Both the position numbers and the translations under genes were made by a program. The notes under the pieces are model-generated. The model did not search any database and was not told the DNA's origin. It saw only the letters and a program-made list of their open reading frames with translations. A stretch of 64,000 nt of DNA, taken from contig OY811971.1 in the NCBI GenBank assembly GCA_963681505.1, positions 19,044,369 to 19,108,368 on the forward strand, read 5' to 3'. Shown piece by piece: positions 46,579-57,604 of the stretch; positions within the stretch are counted from its first letter, which is position 1, and every line of letters starts with the position of its first letter. The stretch is from Eunapius fragilis (Eukaryota > Porifera > Demospongiae > Spongillida > Spongillidae).

Positions 46579-48354
46579 CATTTATAAAATGGTACCCACC
46601 TCCTTATTACTTTATTTCTTGTCTCTCTCTCATCACAGGACAGTAGCCATCAATATGGACACATCACTCCTCCTCACCAGTGTACCCACCACCACACTCT
46701 GGAGGGTCTGCCCATAGGATGGGGGAGGTGGCCCAGTGTGTCCCCCTCCCTTCCTACACTGCTGGCCAGGTCTATTGTCACGTAAGGGGACTTGCCTGCT
46801 GAGGCTATAAATTAATTTCCATGGCGATGGAGGGCTCCATTATTGTAAGTGTGTGTGTGTTTGTATGTACATGTATGTGTGTGAACATGTGTGTACATGA
46901 TTGTGTGTGTGTATGTGTGTTGGGTATATGTACCTGAGATCAGGTCAGTGGCATGTACAATATAGGGGGCGGGGTTAGTAACCAAGGAAACCTGCAAAAT
47001 AGCTAATCCACTAGGTGGATAACCACACCCCCTGTGTATGCCCAGGAAGGTGATGAGGTACATGTATATCTTACACCATGTGTGGTGTGTGTCCAGGCTG
47101 CTCCATGTAACCAATGAGCTGACTGCACTAGGGGATGGGTGCCATAGCAACACTGATGTGATTGGGGGATTTTGTGGGGTGGGTTAATAAGCTGCAACAA
47201 GTTTTAATGACCCTATTCACAGTTTTTATTATATTGTGTATATTTGTGTGTGTGTGTAGGTCATCTTTAGCAGGAGAAGTTGGTCTACATGCAGGTGTGT
47301 GTACGTGTGTGTGTGTATGTGTGTGTGTGTGCCCAACAGAATTGTTGTTTGCTGGACATACAACTTATGACTGATATTCAAGTTATCATGTGTGAATTTG
47401 AGGGGAGAGGTGGTGATGGTGTGGTCAGGGGATAGGAGGGAGTCATTAGCTGGTTTGAATGGCATGACATCTGGCCATACAGACCAATGAAGTTGTTACC
47501 TTGACTGGTGGGTGGGGTATGTTAGGTGGAGTGGGAGGGGTACGTGGTGAGACCACACCCACCAGATGTGGTCAGTGGAAACACTCTGTATGCTGTCATC
47601 ATAGTTGGTGATGTTTGAAGAACTAGGGTGGAGGTATCAGGCAGACCAGGGAGAGTGTATGTCATGACGTACATGTATGGTCCCCAGGCCTAGTATCGTC
47701 CCCAGGCCTAGTATGGTCCCCAGGCCTAGTATGGTCCCCAGGCGTAGTATGGTCCCCTATCCTAGTACTGTAGCTGATAGACCTCATTCATCATTAAGAG
47801 TTGTGTGTGCTCATGTGACCTTGTGATAATATTTCATATGCCGTCTTCATACTCCAGTTATCATGTATCCTACTACCCCATCCCTCCTCCCTCCACCCCT
47901 CCACCACCAGATGGCCAGCAAGCACTCATGTAAGGTCACCACATTGCTGAACCATTGTGCTGACCATTGACCAATGGGTAACCATCAACAACCCCTGAGT
48001 AAGCCTTGGTTGGAGGGATAGCTGAACGGAAGGAACCATATGTAACATTATCACTGAACCCATCAAGGTTACATGTGTGCATTCATAAGAGCTGGCCATA
48101 CTTTATTAGTCCTGTCCCCCCCCCCCCCCCCCCCTCAACACACAGTATTTTTATATGGTGGTTTAAAGTGTGCATGTGTTGCGTGTATTTGGGAATGGTG
48201 TATAAGGAGATGTACATATGGGGAGGAGGGTGGGGGTAGGGTGTGTGGTTTGGCTGGTGGGTGTGATGTCTCACCTCCAGCTGTGCACACTCAGTAAATC
48301 TTTCTGTTTTTAGTAATGGTATTTTAGTACCTGTACATGTACCTTGAAATATTA

Positions 48355-48745
48355 GGCCCCTCCTCTCTGCTTTCCCCCTTCCCTCCCCTCCCTCCCCTTC
48401 CCTCCCCTCTGTCCCTCCCCTCTGCCCTATGTCCCTCCCCTCTGCCCTTTGTCCCTCCCCTCCTTCCCCTTTGTCCCTCCCCTCTGTCCCTCCCCTCCTT
48501 CCCCTCTGTCCCTCCCCTCCCCTTGGTCCCTTCCCTCCTCTGGTCCCCCTATGCCCCTCCCCCTCTTCTCTCTTTACCCTCGTCACTGCCCACTACTTCC
48601 CCTATGCTCTCAGCTCCCCCTCTTACTCCTCCCCTTTTCCCCTTCCCTCCACTCTTCCCCTTTTCCCCTCCCCCCTCTTCCCCCTCCCCTCTTCCCCCTC
48701 CCCTCTTCCCCCTCCCCTCCCCTCTTCCCCCCTCCCCTTCTTCTT
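48355..48745. repeat. Polypyrimidine block
   Basis: About 390 bases, over 95% pyrimidine on the plus strand, the block-A partner of 59,690-60,165. A run of about 20 C lies just upstream at 48,116. Confidence 0.92.
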
Positions 48746-48867
48746 TCTCTGCACATTTAATACAAACTCACTTAATTCTTTATTTCTTCTCTCTCTCACT
48801 CATCACAGGACAGTAGCCATCAATATGGACACATCACTCCTCACCAGTGTGCCCACCATGTATGTAG

Positions 48868-48936
48868 TATGGTCCCCAGGCCTATTATGGTCCCCAGGCC
48901 TAGTATGGTCCCCAGGCCTAGTATGGTCCCCAGCCT
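48868..48936. repeat. 18-bp tandem repeat (GGTCCCCAGGCCTAGTAT)
   Basis: About four units. The same unit occurs about five times at 47,678-47,767 and about nine times at 60,296-60,448. Copy number differs between blocks, so it expanded after duplication. The 18-base period keeps one frame open with a six-residue repeat, probably not coding. Confidence 0.9.
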
Positions 48937-50135
48937 TTGTATGATGTACTGTAGCTGATGGTTTACTACATGTATGTGTATGTGTTGTGTGTACATTAGC
49001 TGTATGGGGATGGTGTATACAGAGTTGTCTGGGGAGGAGGGTGGGGGTAGGGGGTGTGGTTTAGCTGGTGGGTGTGATGTTTCGCCTCCAGCTGTGCACA
49101 CTAATAATAAATCTAGTACCTGTACATGTACATGTACCTTGACATATTAGGCATAACGTACCCCCTAATCTCTGCTGTCCCCCTCCCCTTCCCTCTCTAC
49201 CTCTTCCCCTCTCTCCCCTCTGCCCCCTTCCATCCCCCCCCCCCTCTGTCCCTCCCCTCTGTCCCTCTCTCCTTTCCCTCTGGTCCCCACCTGTGCTCCC
49301 TCCCCCTCTTCCTCCTCTACCCTCCTCTCTGCTCCCCCTCCTGTCCCCTCTTCCCTCTCTCTCTCCTCCCCTCTTACCCCTTCCCTCCTACACCTCTCCT
49401 CCCCTCTTTCCCTCTTTCTCTGCATGTGATTTCTTTCCCAACATGTGATTCATCTTTTATTGGAGATCTTAAAATGTAAGTCCATTGGTCGTGTGTGTAC
49501 ATTGTGTGTACGTATGCACAAAATGCAGTGTGCACTTGTTGGGTGGGATAATGGTGGGAAGGCTGTAATGTGTCATAATGTGTTTGGTATGTGTTTACGT
49601 ACATGTACATGTGCACACAACACATGTGTTGAAATGTTTGTTTGTGTGCTACCCCTCCTCCCCCTCCCTCCTCCCCCTCCCTCCTCCCCAGTCCCTCTAG
49701 AATGTTGTGGTAGTAGAGGTCATAGGTCTGGTGTGGAGATGGAGGTGTACTGGTGTAACCACACCCACTAGGTGTTGTTAATGGCAACACTCAGGAGGTG
49801 TAGGGTAGGGGCAGTGTGATGATGTATACTTGAGGGCGGCACAGCTGGAGAAGGTGGTCCACATGGCCGGAGGTATAGCCACACCCACTCACCACCTTAC
49901 ACCATATTTTAATCCAGTCCTGTAATTTTTACTCTTCCCCAGGTCTGAACTGTTATTCTGGAGGCACTCCTAGGTGCAACAACGTACATGTCCATGTATG
50001 TATGCACAAAATGTGTTTGCGTGTGTCTGTCATATATGTGTGTGTTTGTTGGAGGGATGGCTAGACACTCCCCCTCCCTCCTCCCCATACCCTCTAGAAT
50101 GCTACTTGTATAGTTTAGTAAGCTCCGCCCTACAG

Positions 50136-50240
50136 ATCCGTGAGAGGCTGGAGGCCAGTCCAGTGAACGCTGCATCCCTCCATGACATAGACTCAGCCTG
50201 CTCCCTCCTCTGCCTGGATACAGAGGCATGCGACGTCTCT
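50136..50240 (+). CDS. Candidate exon, unidentified
   Basis: Between a TACAG acceptor and a GTAAGC donor lies a 105-nt open stretch: IRERLEASPVNAASLHDIDS then ACSLLCLDTEACDVS. Composition and splice sites look real, and codon use is better than in the surrounding low-complexity DNA. I cannot name the family and found no matching copy in block B. Confidence 0.35.
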
Positions 50241-50467
50241 GTAAGCCATCACCATCATCATCCATCATAGCTACCACACCTCCCTTGTTAGATCTTAAAA
50301 TTCATTGCATTGTGTTTATTTGCACTAAAATTTGTACACATGATCTGATAAAAAGAGATTGTGACAGTGAGTGAAATTAGTAGCCAGTGGTCTCAAAGAA
50401 CATCACTGTTCATACATCCCTACCACCCCAAGATGGTGTGGGAGTCCATGTGAAACAGCCACACCAT

Positions 50468-50915
50468 GTTGGAGAGCCCAGGAATGGACCAGCCCTCCAT
50501 GGTACAGCTCAGGTACACAGATGGTATGGGAGCCCAGGAATGGACCAGCCCTCCATGGTACAGCTCAGGTACACAGATGGTATGGGAGCCCAGGAATGGA
50601 CCAGCCCTCCATGGTACAGCTCAGGTACACAGATGGTATGGGAGCCCGGGAATGGACCAGCCCTCCATGGTACAGCTCAGGTACACAGATGGTGTGGGAG
50701 CCCGGGAATGGACCAGCCCTCCATGGTACAGCTCAGGTACACAGATGGTAAGGGAGCCCAGGAATGGACCAGCCCTCCATGGTACAGCTCAGGTACACAG
50801 ATGGTATGGGAGCCCGGGAATGGACCAGCCCTCCATGGTACAGCTCAGGTACACAGATGGTATGGGAGCCCAGGAATGGACCAGCCCTCCATGGTACAGC
50901 TCAGGCACACACATG
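50468..50915. repeat. 56-bp minisatellite (8 copies), open in all forward frames
   Basis: Eight nearly identical 56-base units with core GGAATGGACCAGCCCTCCAT and GGTACAGCTCAGGTACACAG. Because 56 is not a multiple of three, successive units pass through all three frames, and none contains a plus-strand stop. All three forward frames therefore stay open across the array. Confidence 0.95.
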
Positions 50916-51299
50916 ACTTCTCCCCCAATGGTGCTGTAAGGTGCTCTGTCTACTAACTGACATTAGTGACATGGGCAAAAATAGTTAATGATAATGACAT
51001 GTAAACATGTTATGATCTGTTAATTAACAGTACCTCCACAAAACCCAGTGACCCCCCACTCCATACAAGGACTTACTAGCTGCAGAGTTGGCATGAAGAG
51101 GATGGTGAGAGGGTTGTCACACTACAGAGGGGGCCTCCCTCTCAGTGGAGGTGTCAGACCTGGTACCAAGAGTGGAGAGATCAGAGCTGGCCATGATGGC
51201 ATCAACAGAAGAAAAGGAGGTAAAACTACCCTCCTTCACACCAATTATCATGGAGGCAACAGTCAGCAGCTCTCGGGGGGAGGGGGGGGGGGAGAGTAG

Positions 51300-52480
51300 A
51301 GGGAGACCACACACCCTACTACATGTAAGTACTGGTAGAAGTGGGTGTGACAGAGGGAGACCACACCCCTACTCAGTACTAGCTGAAGTGGGGACAGCCT
51401 TCATGTCTGCCAGCTGGCCACACTTTAGGTTGGTGGGTCCTTTGCCCTTGAGCAATACCCTCTCCACATAGGTACCTCCAAGGGGTGCTGTGGACTAGAC
51501 CACCATTCATGCGTACAGTGACCTAGTGCCTCTGATGATAGCTCCACCCATCTTCTTTACCTGGTGCCTCTGAGGGTAGCTCCTCCCATCTTCTTAAGCC
51601 GGTGCCTCTTAGGGAGACCACACCCTACCATCTTGTAGTCTGGTACCCAGACCCAGGTCACAGTAACTGATGGATCATACCAGTGTTATAGGTTGCGGTG
51701 ATGTAATCAATAATTGCGTACCTTGAGGGTCATGTCTGAGGGCCAACTCTTCCCAGTGCACAGCTAAATGTAGGCCACCTCCCTCCTCCCCTGGACCAGC
51801 CAAGGGGGCGGGGTGTCTCAAGATGTAGTTGATGAAGGAGGTCATGATGCTCATGGCCTGATAAGAGGAAGAACGGTACGTGTAAAAATAGTGACACAGG
51901 TGTACATCTCTGGATTGCCAGCTGTGGAGAGATTTATTAGTCTAGCAGTTGACCCATATGGGGCTTGGGGTAGAGAGGCTTTGGACACATCCAATGAGTC
52001 ACTTTGTTTATGAAAATTTAGACTATACATATTCGTCATCTCGAGCTCCATCCTCTAATACGGCCCATCCCAGCATAAAGAATTAAGCATTAAACCCTAT
52101 CGAACATGCATACGGCAAACATATATAGCTAAATGCGTTTGCATGAGTGCATGCAACTTAATTTGTCCTGTACTCACGTGACTGCGAACATGGCCAGGTG
52201 TAAGCTATATACATGTACTTACATTGATAAGGGAATCTAGACTGCATTATTTAATCCGGTACTAAGGCGTTTTGGTGGTAAACAAACGCCGACTTTTTGT
52301 CTATATTTCCCTGTGCCCAATTAACGCACGGATAATTTCTTAATTGAGTGGCTAAAGTGTATTTCCGGCAAATTTTCTTGTAGCCAAACAATCAACAACA
52401 CAAGTGAAGTATTTGTAAGCATGACAGCTTATACATGTACACGAAATGACAAAATACACGGATGGGGGTACCAGGTGAAG
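51300..52480. other. Block junction region with an H2B scrap
   Basis: Short repeated segments (GTGCCTCTGATGATAGCTCC-type, 51,528-51,620). At 51,822-51,858 the minus strand reads AMSIMTSFINY, the H2B helix-2 motif, as an isolated fragment. From about 52,000 to 52,480 AT-rich sequence without a supported gene precedes the start of block-B similarity. Confidence 0.55.
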
Positions 52481-52587
52481 AGGGGGTGGAGGGTGGGTGA
52501 TACAAACAGGTGAGCTCTCCTGAAGCACTGGGGAGTGCTGGGAGAGCTACCTGTGTGTGTGCATATACTCTCTCATTTATATACACC

Positions 52588-52615
52588 TGCCCCCCCCCCC
52601 CCCCCCCCCCCCCCA
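52588..52615. repeat. Poly-C tract
   Basis: A run of about 25 C at the left edge of block B. Confidence 0.96.
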
Positions 52616-53438
52616 CCACAAGGTACTGATAGGGGTATACCAGGGCTCCATTAAATTCAGTTTAGCTCCCTAAACAGTACCCTAAACCACATCCAATTCT
52701 TATCCCGCCCGTACGTATTGTGAACTGAATGCATGATGTTAAGTATATGACATATTAAGTATATGCTTGTATGATGACGCCCCCTGTACTGTTAAGTACT
52801 ACATACTCAGGGTTAACATTTCCCACTCACATGTCATATGAATGAATTTGCATAGATGTGTGGACTGTAATAAAATGGAGGGGTGAGGGGTGTGGCTTAT
52901 TCTAAAAAGTACCCTCTATGGTACAGGTGATGGGATGGTGTGTGTGGGCTGTAAGAAAATGCCAGTAATGAGATACAAGGGGTGTGGCTAAAAATATCTG
53001 TATGTTAAACTGTATGGTAGGGTGGAAGGGATGGGGAGGAGTACATGTATATCCCATGGGAAGGGATGGGGAGGAGTATAGGCATGCATATCCCACTAGA
53101 CACTGTAGTCATCTTCGTTCAAGGGCTTTAGAGCCTTTGGGGGTAGGCTTGGCTTTTGGAGTGGTCCATGGGCATACCCTTGGAGGAGGAGGAGGAGGTA
53201 CTGGGAGGGTCACTGACCTCCTTTTTGTACATCATGAGAGCTAACTGCTAGTTCTTGTAATGACTGCAGTGGACCTCCTGTGTTCTGTCCTCAGTACCCT
53301 CACTCCCTAGTGTAGGTGCTGCAGGGAAATAGGGGATGATGGGGCCAAGACTACCTCTGTAACCCCTCCCCCACCCCACCCCTCTATGAGAGCTGTCAGT
53401 ACATATACCACCTGATGTGTCCTTATTCCCTACCTCAG

Positions 53439-53683
53439 AACTATTACTCACCAATAACCAAACATTGGAAGAGCTGGAGCTGTATGGGTGTGGTCTGGAT
53501 GATGATGCTATGTGTTCACTGGCCAGGGGTCTTAAACATTGTAAGTTGAAGAAACTGAACCTTAGTGGGAATCCCTTCACCAAAAGAGGAGCTAGTGAAC
53601 TTTATGAAGTGCTAAAGGGTCATCCAACCCTTAAAAAAGAGGTTGTAGAAATGCTTTCCCTACCTCCGTTGCCATGGCTATGA
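53439..53683 (+). CDS. Terminal LRR exon, copy B (intact)
   Basis: After an AG acceptor at 53,437-53,438 the frame gives LLLTNNQTLEELELYGCGL, LARGLKHCKLKKLNLSGNPF, TKRGASELYEVLKGHPTLKK and a short tail ending PPLPWL before the stop. This is the last LRR and C-terminus of an NLR-like protein. It is uninterrupted, unlike copy A. The upstream double-LRR exon found in block A is missing from block B, so the gene is probably incomplete here. Confidence 0.7.
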
Positions 53684-53956
53684 ATGGATTTTATTTTAAT
53701 AACTTTTATAATTCATGTCACCTGATTGTGGAAGGGAACAGCAGTATAAGGTCTTGGGGTTAGGGGTGTGGGGTGCATGTTGTAAGCCAGTAGGCCTATG
53801 CTATGGTCTGGGACCCAGAGGAACAATCAATGCAATGTAAGTGCATCTGATCAGCAAATTGCAATCTTTTCTTAGAGATGGTGGCTTTGTAAAAAGCCAT
53901 TACAGTTTGAAGAAGTGATTGAAGAAGTGATGAGATATGGAGGGAGAGTTGCTGTT

Positions 53957-54231
53957 GCTGCTGGTGGTCATGGTGACGATGTTTGTACCTTCACTGACGT
54001 CATGCTTGGACAGCTCACCAGGTGGGTGGACCTCCCAGCTGGTGATGGTGTGTAGTGGAGCAGGTGGGAAGCCTTGGTGGCTATCCAAAGAAGACGTACA
54101 TGTAGTTGATGAAGGAGTTCATGATGCTCATGGCCTTGTTCTGGAGATGGTGGTGTCTGAGGTGGACCTGCTTGTAGATGAAGTAGGTCTCCTTGTGGAG
54201 CTTCTTGCTTCTCTCCCGTCTTACTAGCCAT
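53957..54231 (-). pseudogene. Histone H2B pseudogene, copy B
   Basis: The minus strand, from MASKTGE at 54,231 and shifting frames, reads SKKLHKETYFIYKQVH, NKAMSIMNSFINY, then a TAG, then IATKASHLLHY, and finally TSWEVHPPGELSKHDVSEGT. These track H2B from its basic N-terminus to the C-terminal helix, with at least two frameshifts, one stop and loss of the residues between EVQ and LPGEL. Most of the length is kept, more than in copy A. Replication-dependent histones lack introns, so this could be a decayed gene or a retrocopy. Confidence 0.85.
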
Positions 54232-54439
54232 CTTTACAGCCATCTTGATGAGCTGTGTTACAGCAGGACTGTAAGTGGAGGGAATCATTCAAACACAAAA
54301 AAATGGTTACAAAGGCACGTGACCTCGCCAGCTGAGGGTTCCATATTAACAGAGTCTGAGAGATACTATACTATCTCTGATATTAGTCAAATACTTACCT
54401 GTGTACATGTTGCTCCGTCTACATGCATAGCATAGCCAA

Positions 54440-54446
54440 CAGCGTG

Positions 54447-54520
<74 letters not shown>
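54440..54520. repeat. (GT)n microsatellite
   Basis: About 75 bases of GT with a few GC/AT variants. It is absent at the paralogous place in block A (near 41,460). Confidence 0.95.
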
Positions 54521-55118
54521 CCTATCCAGGTAGGCGTGTAGTTGGCACACATCCACACGCAGGACTGGTCCGCCTCGTTATCGCGCGCTCCCTGTCCGAC
54601 GGCGCGATGGCTCATCCAGGGGCAGGTGGTGGTGATGAGGCGACAGTACATGTGGAGCAGAGGATCGTGCACACTCCTTGAGCACGGGGAGACTGTCTGA
54701 CTGCGGTACAAAGAAACTGGTTGGTTGGAAGGGAGGGGGCGGGGTAGTAATGTACAAGGGGGCTGGAATGCGGCAAGCAGAGTAGCAAAAACCTCTCACG
54801 ACGCGACCAGGATAATAAAATTCCAATTAATAATTGAACACATTACACAACAATAAGTTTGATCTCGGTACAGGGCTGTATACAGCCTGCAACAGGATGT
54901 TTACCGGCTTGATACGATCAGTGTAAAACTACTCGGTACACGCCCGAATGGTACCAACCCTGATATATGCTGTAGCTAACAACTTGTAGCGACCCAGTAA
55001 CAACCTGCAACAGGGCCGTAAACAACCTGTACGCAAGCAGATGAAATCCTTATATGGACTTAAATATACCGTAACTCTAATTCAATGACAAAGTTCATTG
55101 CGACTGTTGTTATAACTT

Positions 55119-56121
55119 TTAAAGAATACAATACACATTAAGGCAATACAGCAGCTGTGTCCAGTCATGTACAAACACAAGCTTGGTATCTGCCACTTGC
55201 TCCCGTTCTACAGTGTTCAGAATTACAGCCGTTTCAAACTTGCAGTGGTTTCCACATTCATGGACCATTGAAATTGCCTTCTGAATCCTTGTGCTATCCA
55301 CAGTAAATAGCGTCCGTGACAGGGTGAAAAGTGGACATTCGTACTCATTCAGGAGTGGCTGTCCATTAGGTAGATGCACTGCCAAGAAGCCTTGTACCAG
55401 GCAAAGGGTACGACCCGACTTGAGCTTGAATGTTGTCAGTAGCTGACCATATTTGAACTGGGATATTACATGTACATATGAACAAAACAAAATTCTGAAC
55501 AATTGATATTTTTACCTCACAGAATGGTGGGAGCAATTCAACATAGTCCCCCGAATTGACCAGCTCTGAACAGTTGGAGACGACCGCTCTGTACTCCTGT
55601 ATGTTGTCATCCATACTGCCCATGTGTGTGATGACACTATAGGGAGTCTCGAGCTGTTGCAGTTCTTCAATAGTCCCATCAATTACAGTAGCATGAAGCT
55701 TGAGATGGTTTAGTTTTCCATTATACGATGTAGCCTAGACGTAATTTATATATACGCATAAAATCAACTTCAATACATAGATTACAACTCACCATACGTG
55801 CTGTTCCAGGTTTATAAATATCTCGCTCTGCTTTCAAAACCTTGCTTGGAATGGACCTTGCACTTGTAAAGGTCTTTAACACCTTTACTGCATCTGTGTA
55901 AAGCTGGAGTTGAATGAATGGATACAAATATCAGATGTCTAACCTTTCATTGCTGTTAAACAGTCCTCCACCACAAATGTAGGAGGGGAGTGGGGGGCAT
56001 CATTCAGTCATGAAGGACGGGGGGGAGGTCATTCAGTACCGAAGGGTTGGGGGGGGGGGGGGGGGGGGGGGGCCCTGGGGATGTCCATGCTATGTGTTGT
56101 ATACCACACTAAAACAAACAC

Positions 56122-56163
<42 letters not shown>

Positions 56164-56392
56164 AACACACTCGTGAACAAAATCATACACAAAGATGGAC
56201 AGATGTATTTACCGTTCGGCACTGTAGGATAAAGTTGGTCCATACTCTCGACAAGATGAAGTAATGTACCTTCTGCTTTCGTAAGAGGGAGGGCATGAAG
56301 TCTCTTATGGTATGCACAAACCCCACACAAGTCTGTTGCAAAGTGTCTGCCTCAGCAGGGTCAAAGAAATCGCAATATGCAATGCGAAATAC
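55119..56392 (-). CDS. Uncharacterised protein, four clean phase-0 exons (3' part of gene)
   Basis: Exons 56392-56213, 55903-55793, 55734-55516 and 55457-55119 (TAA). All are GT-AG, all lengths are multiples of three, and all introns are phase 0, giving 282 residues. Readable parts: DFFDPAEADTLQQTCVGFVH; LKTFTSARSIPSKVLKAERD; HATVIDGTIEELQQLETPYS; NCSELVNSGDYVELLPPFCE; FKYGQLLTTFKLKSGRTLCL; MVHECGNHCKFETAV; VFVHDWTQLLYCLNVYCIL. No known domain recognised; the C-x3-C pair and the C-terminal block recall uncharacterised sponge proteins, possibly transposon-derived. A 5' exon starting near 56,648 (DTLAPDDDVRVEPLEM) and a short exon MDASK (56,919-56,905) with donor GTGAGT are plausible, as is a C2H2-like piece (FYCDTCQKGFDLKYRLDR, 56,838 down), but their phases do not all join. 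Confidence 0.75.
56115..56160. repeat. (CA)n microsatellite and poly-G tract
   Basis: A CA tract of about 44 bases in an intron of the uncharacterised gene; a poly-G run of about 25 lies at 56,047-56,072 in the same intron. Confidence 0.95.
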
Positions 56393-56997
56393 CTGCAAAG
56401 TACAAAGTGTATAACTATACTATCAACTCATACGGCTTACTTTTGACAGTGCCAACAAAACTTTTGATGTCCCTCTGTGAGGTAGGGGCTTATAATAAAG
56501 AGAGCCATCTGAGACCAGGCCTTATAGTCTCTCCCCACATGTAAAGCAGTTCTTCTGTCTGATGGTCCTCTGTCTCTATGGAATGATGTGGAGAAATGGC
56601 CATTTCCAGAGGCTCTACACGAACATCATCATCGGGTGCAAGGGTATCCTATGATATGTGAACCAATAAGTGTGTAAACTTGAATCACGTAAATACCTCG
56701 GCACGGGATTCGACGTGTAACTGTTGTGTCACGATTGACAAGCTTTCCGCTAGAGATCGATGCGTAGCACTTCAAAACGCCGATCAAGTCTGTACTTCAA
56801 ATCAAAGCCTTTCTGGCATGTATCACAATAAAAGGGCTACAAACAAACAAACAAATACTTACAACAACTCGCATTGGGCAAACGGATCAAACACTCACCC
56901 TCGCACTCACCTTGCTAGCATCCATTTTGAAATTAATTTTGACCGGAATTTCTTTTTTTACGTTTTACGCAAGGACTACCGGCCGGCACTAGAAGGG

Positions 56998-57045
56998 CGG
57001 GCCCTACCACCGCGTTTGGTCGACCTAACGCGGTGGTAGGGCCCG
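56998..57045. repeat. Perfect 19-nt GC-rich hairpin near a putative gene start
   Basis: Arms CGGGCCCTACCACCGCGTT (56,998-57,016) and its exact complement (57,027-57,045) with a 10-nt loop containing GTCGAC. It lies about 80 bases upstream of the possible start ATG (56,919) of the minus-strand gene. Confidence 0.9.
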
Positions 57046-57604
57046 ACCAGCACTTGATGAAGCACCAGCACCACCAGTCCCTTATACCGACAGTAGTCAG
57101 CAATAACGGGAATATTATAGCTTAACATCGATATCACCATTTGAAAGTGTATTGCAGCCATTTCAAATGTATTTGAACTAAAACTTGCATATAGTAATCA
57201 CGCGCGAGTACGTATACTATTACATGTAGTAGTGTACAATACAAGAATGCGTAGAATTAACAGAACATGGTAATGTCACGTGCCCTACAAGTCGGTACGG
57301 AGCTGTCAACACATGGGAACAATATGGCATTGTGTAATGATACAGGATGTAAACAAGTAATATCAGACTGTAATTACATCCTGTACCTGTCTGTACAAAC
57401 TGCATCGTCCCGATATGTCATTCCTCGCGATGCCGTACCAGGTTGTATTACAATGATGTACCGTTATGTGATAATCAACGGGCCTGTACCGACGTGAAAA
57501 CTTTTCGTTGTGTAATTCAAATTCAATCACAATTTTAAATTAACCATGCGACTGTGATCATAGATATTATACGGAAATATCTATGCTGTGATGGTGCCGA
57601 TGCT

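Noticed and set aside
54340..54830. Histone H2A partner of the H2B pseudogene
   Set aside because: The conserved GC-rich core shared with 41,350-41,760 was tested by eye against H2A, H3 and H4 in several frames; only ARDN-like chance matches were found.
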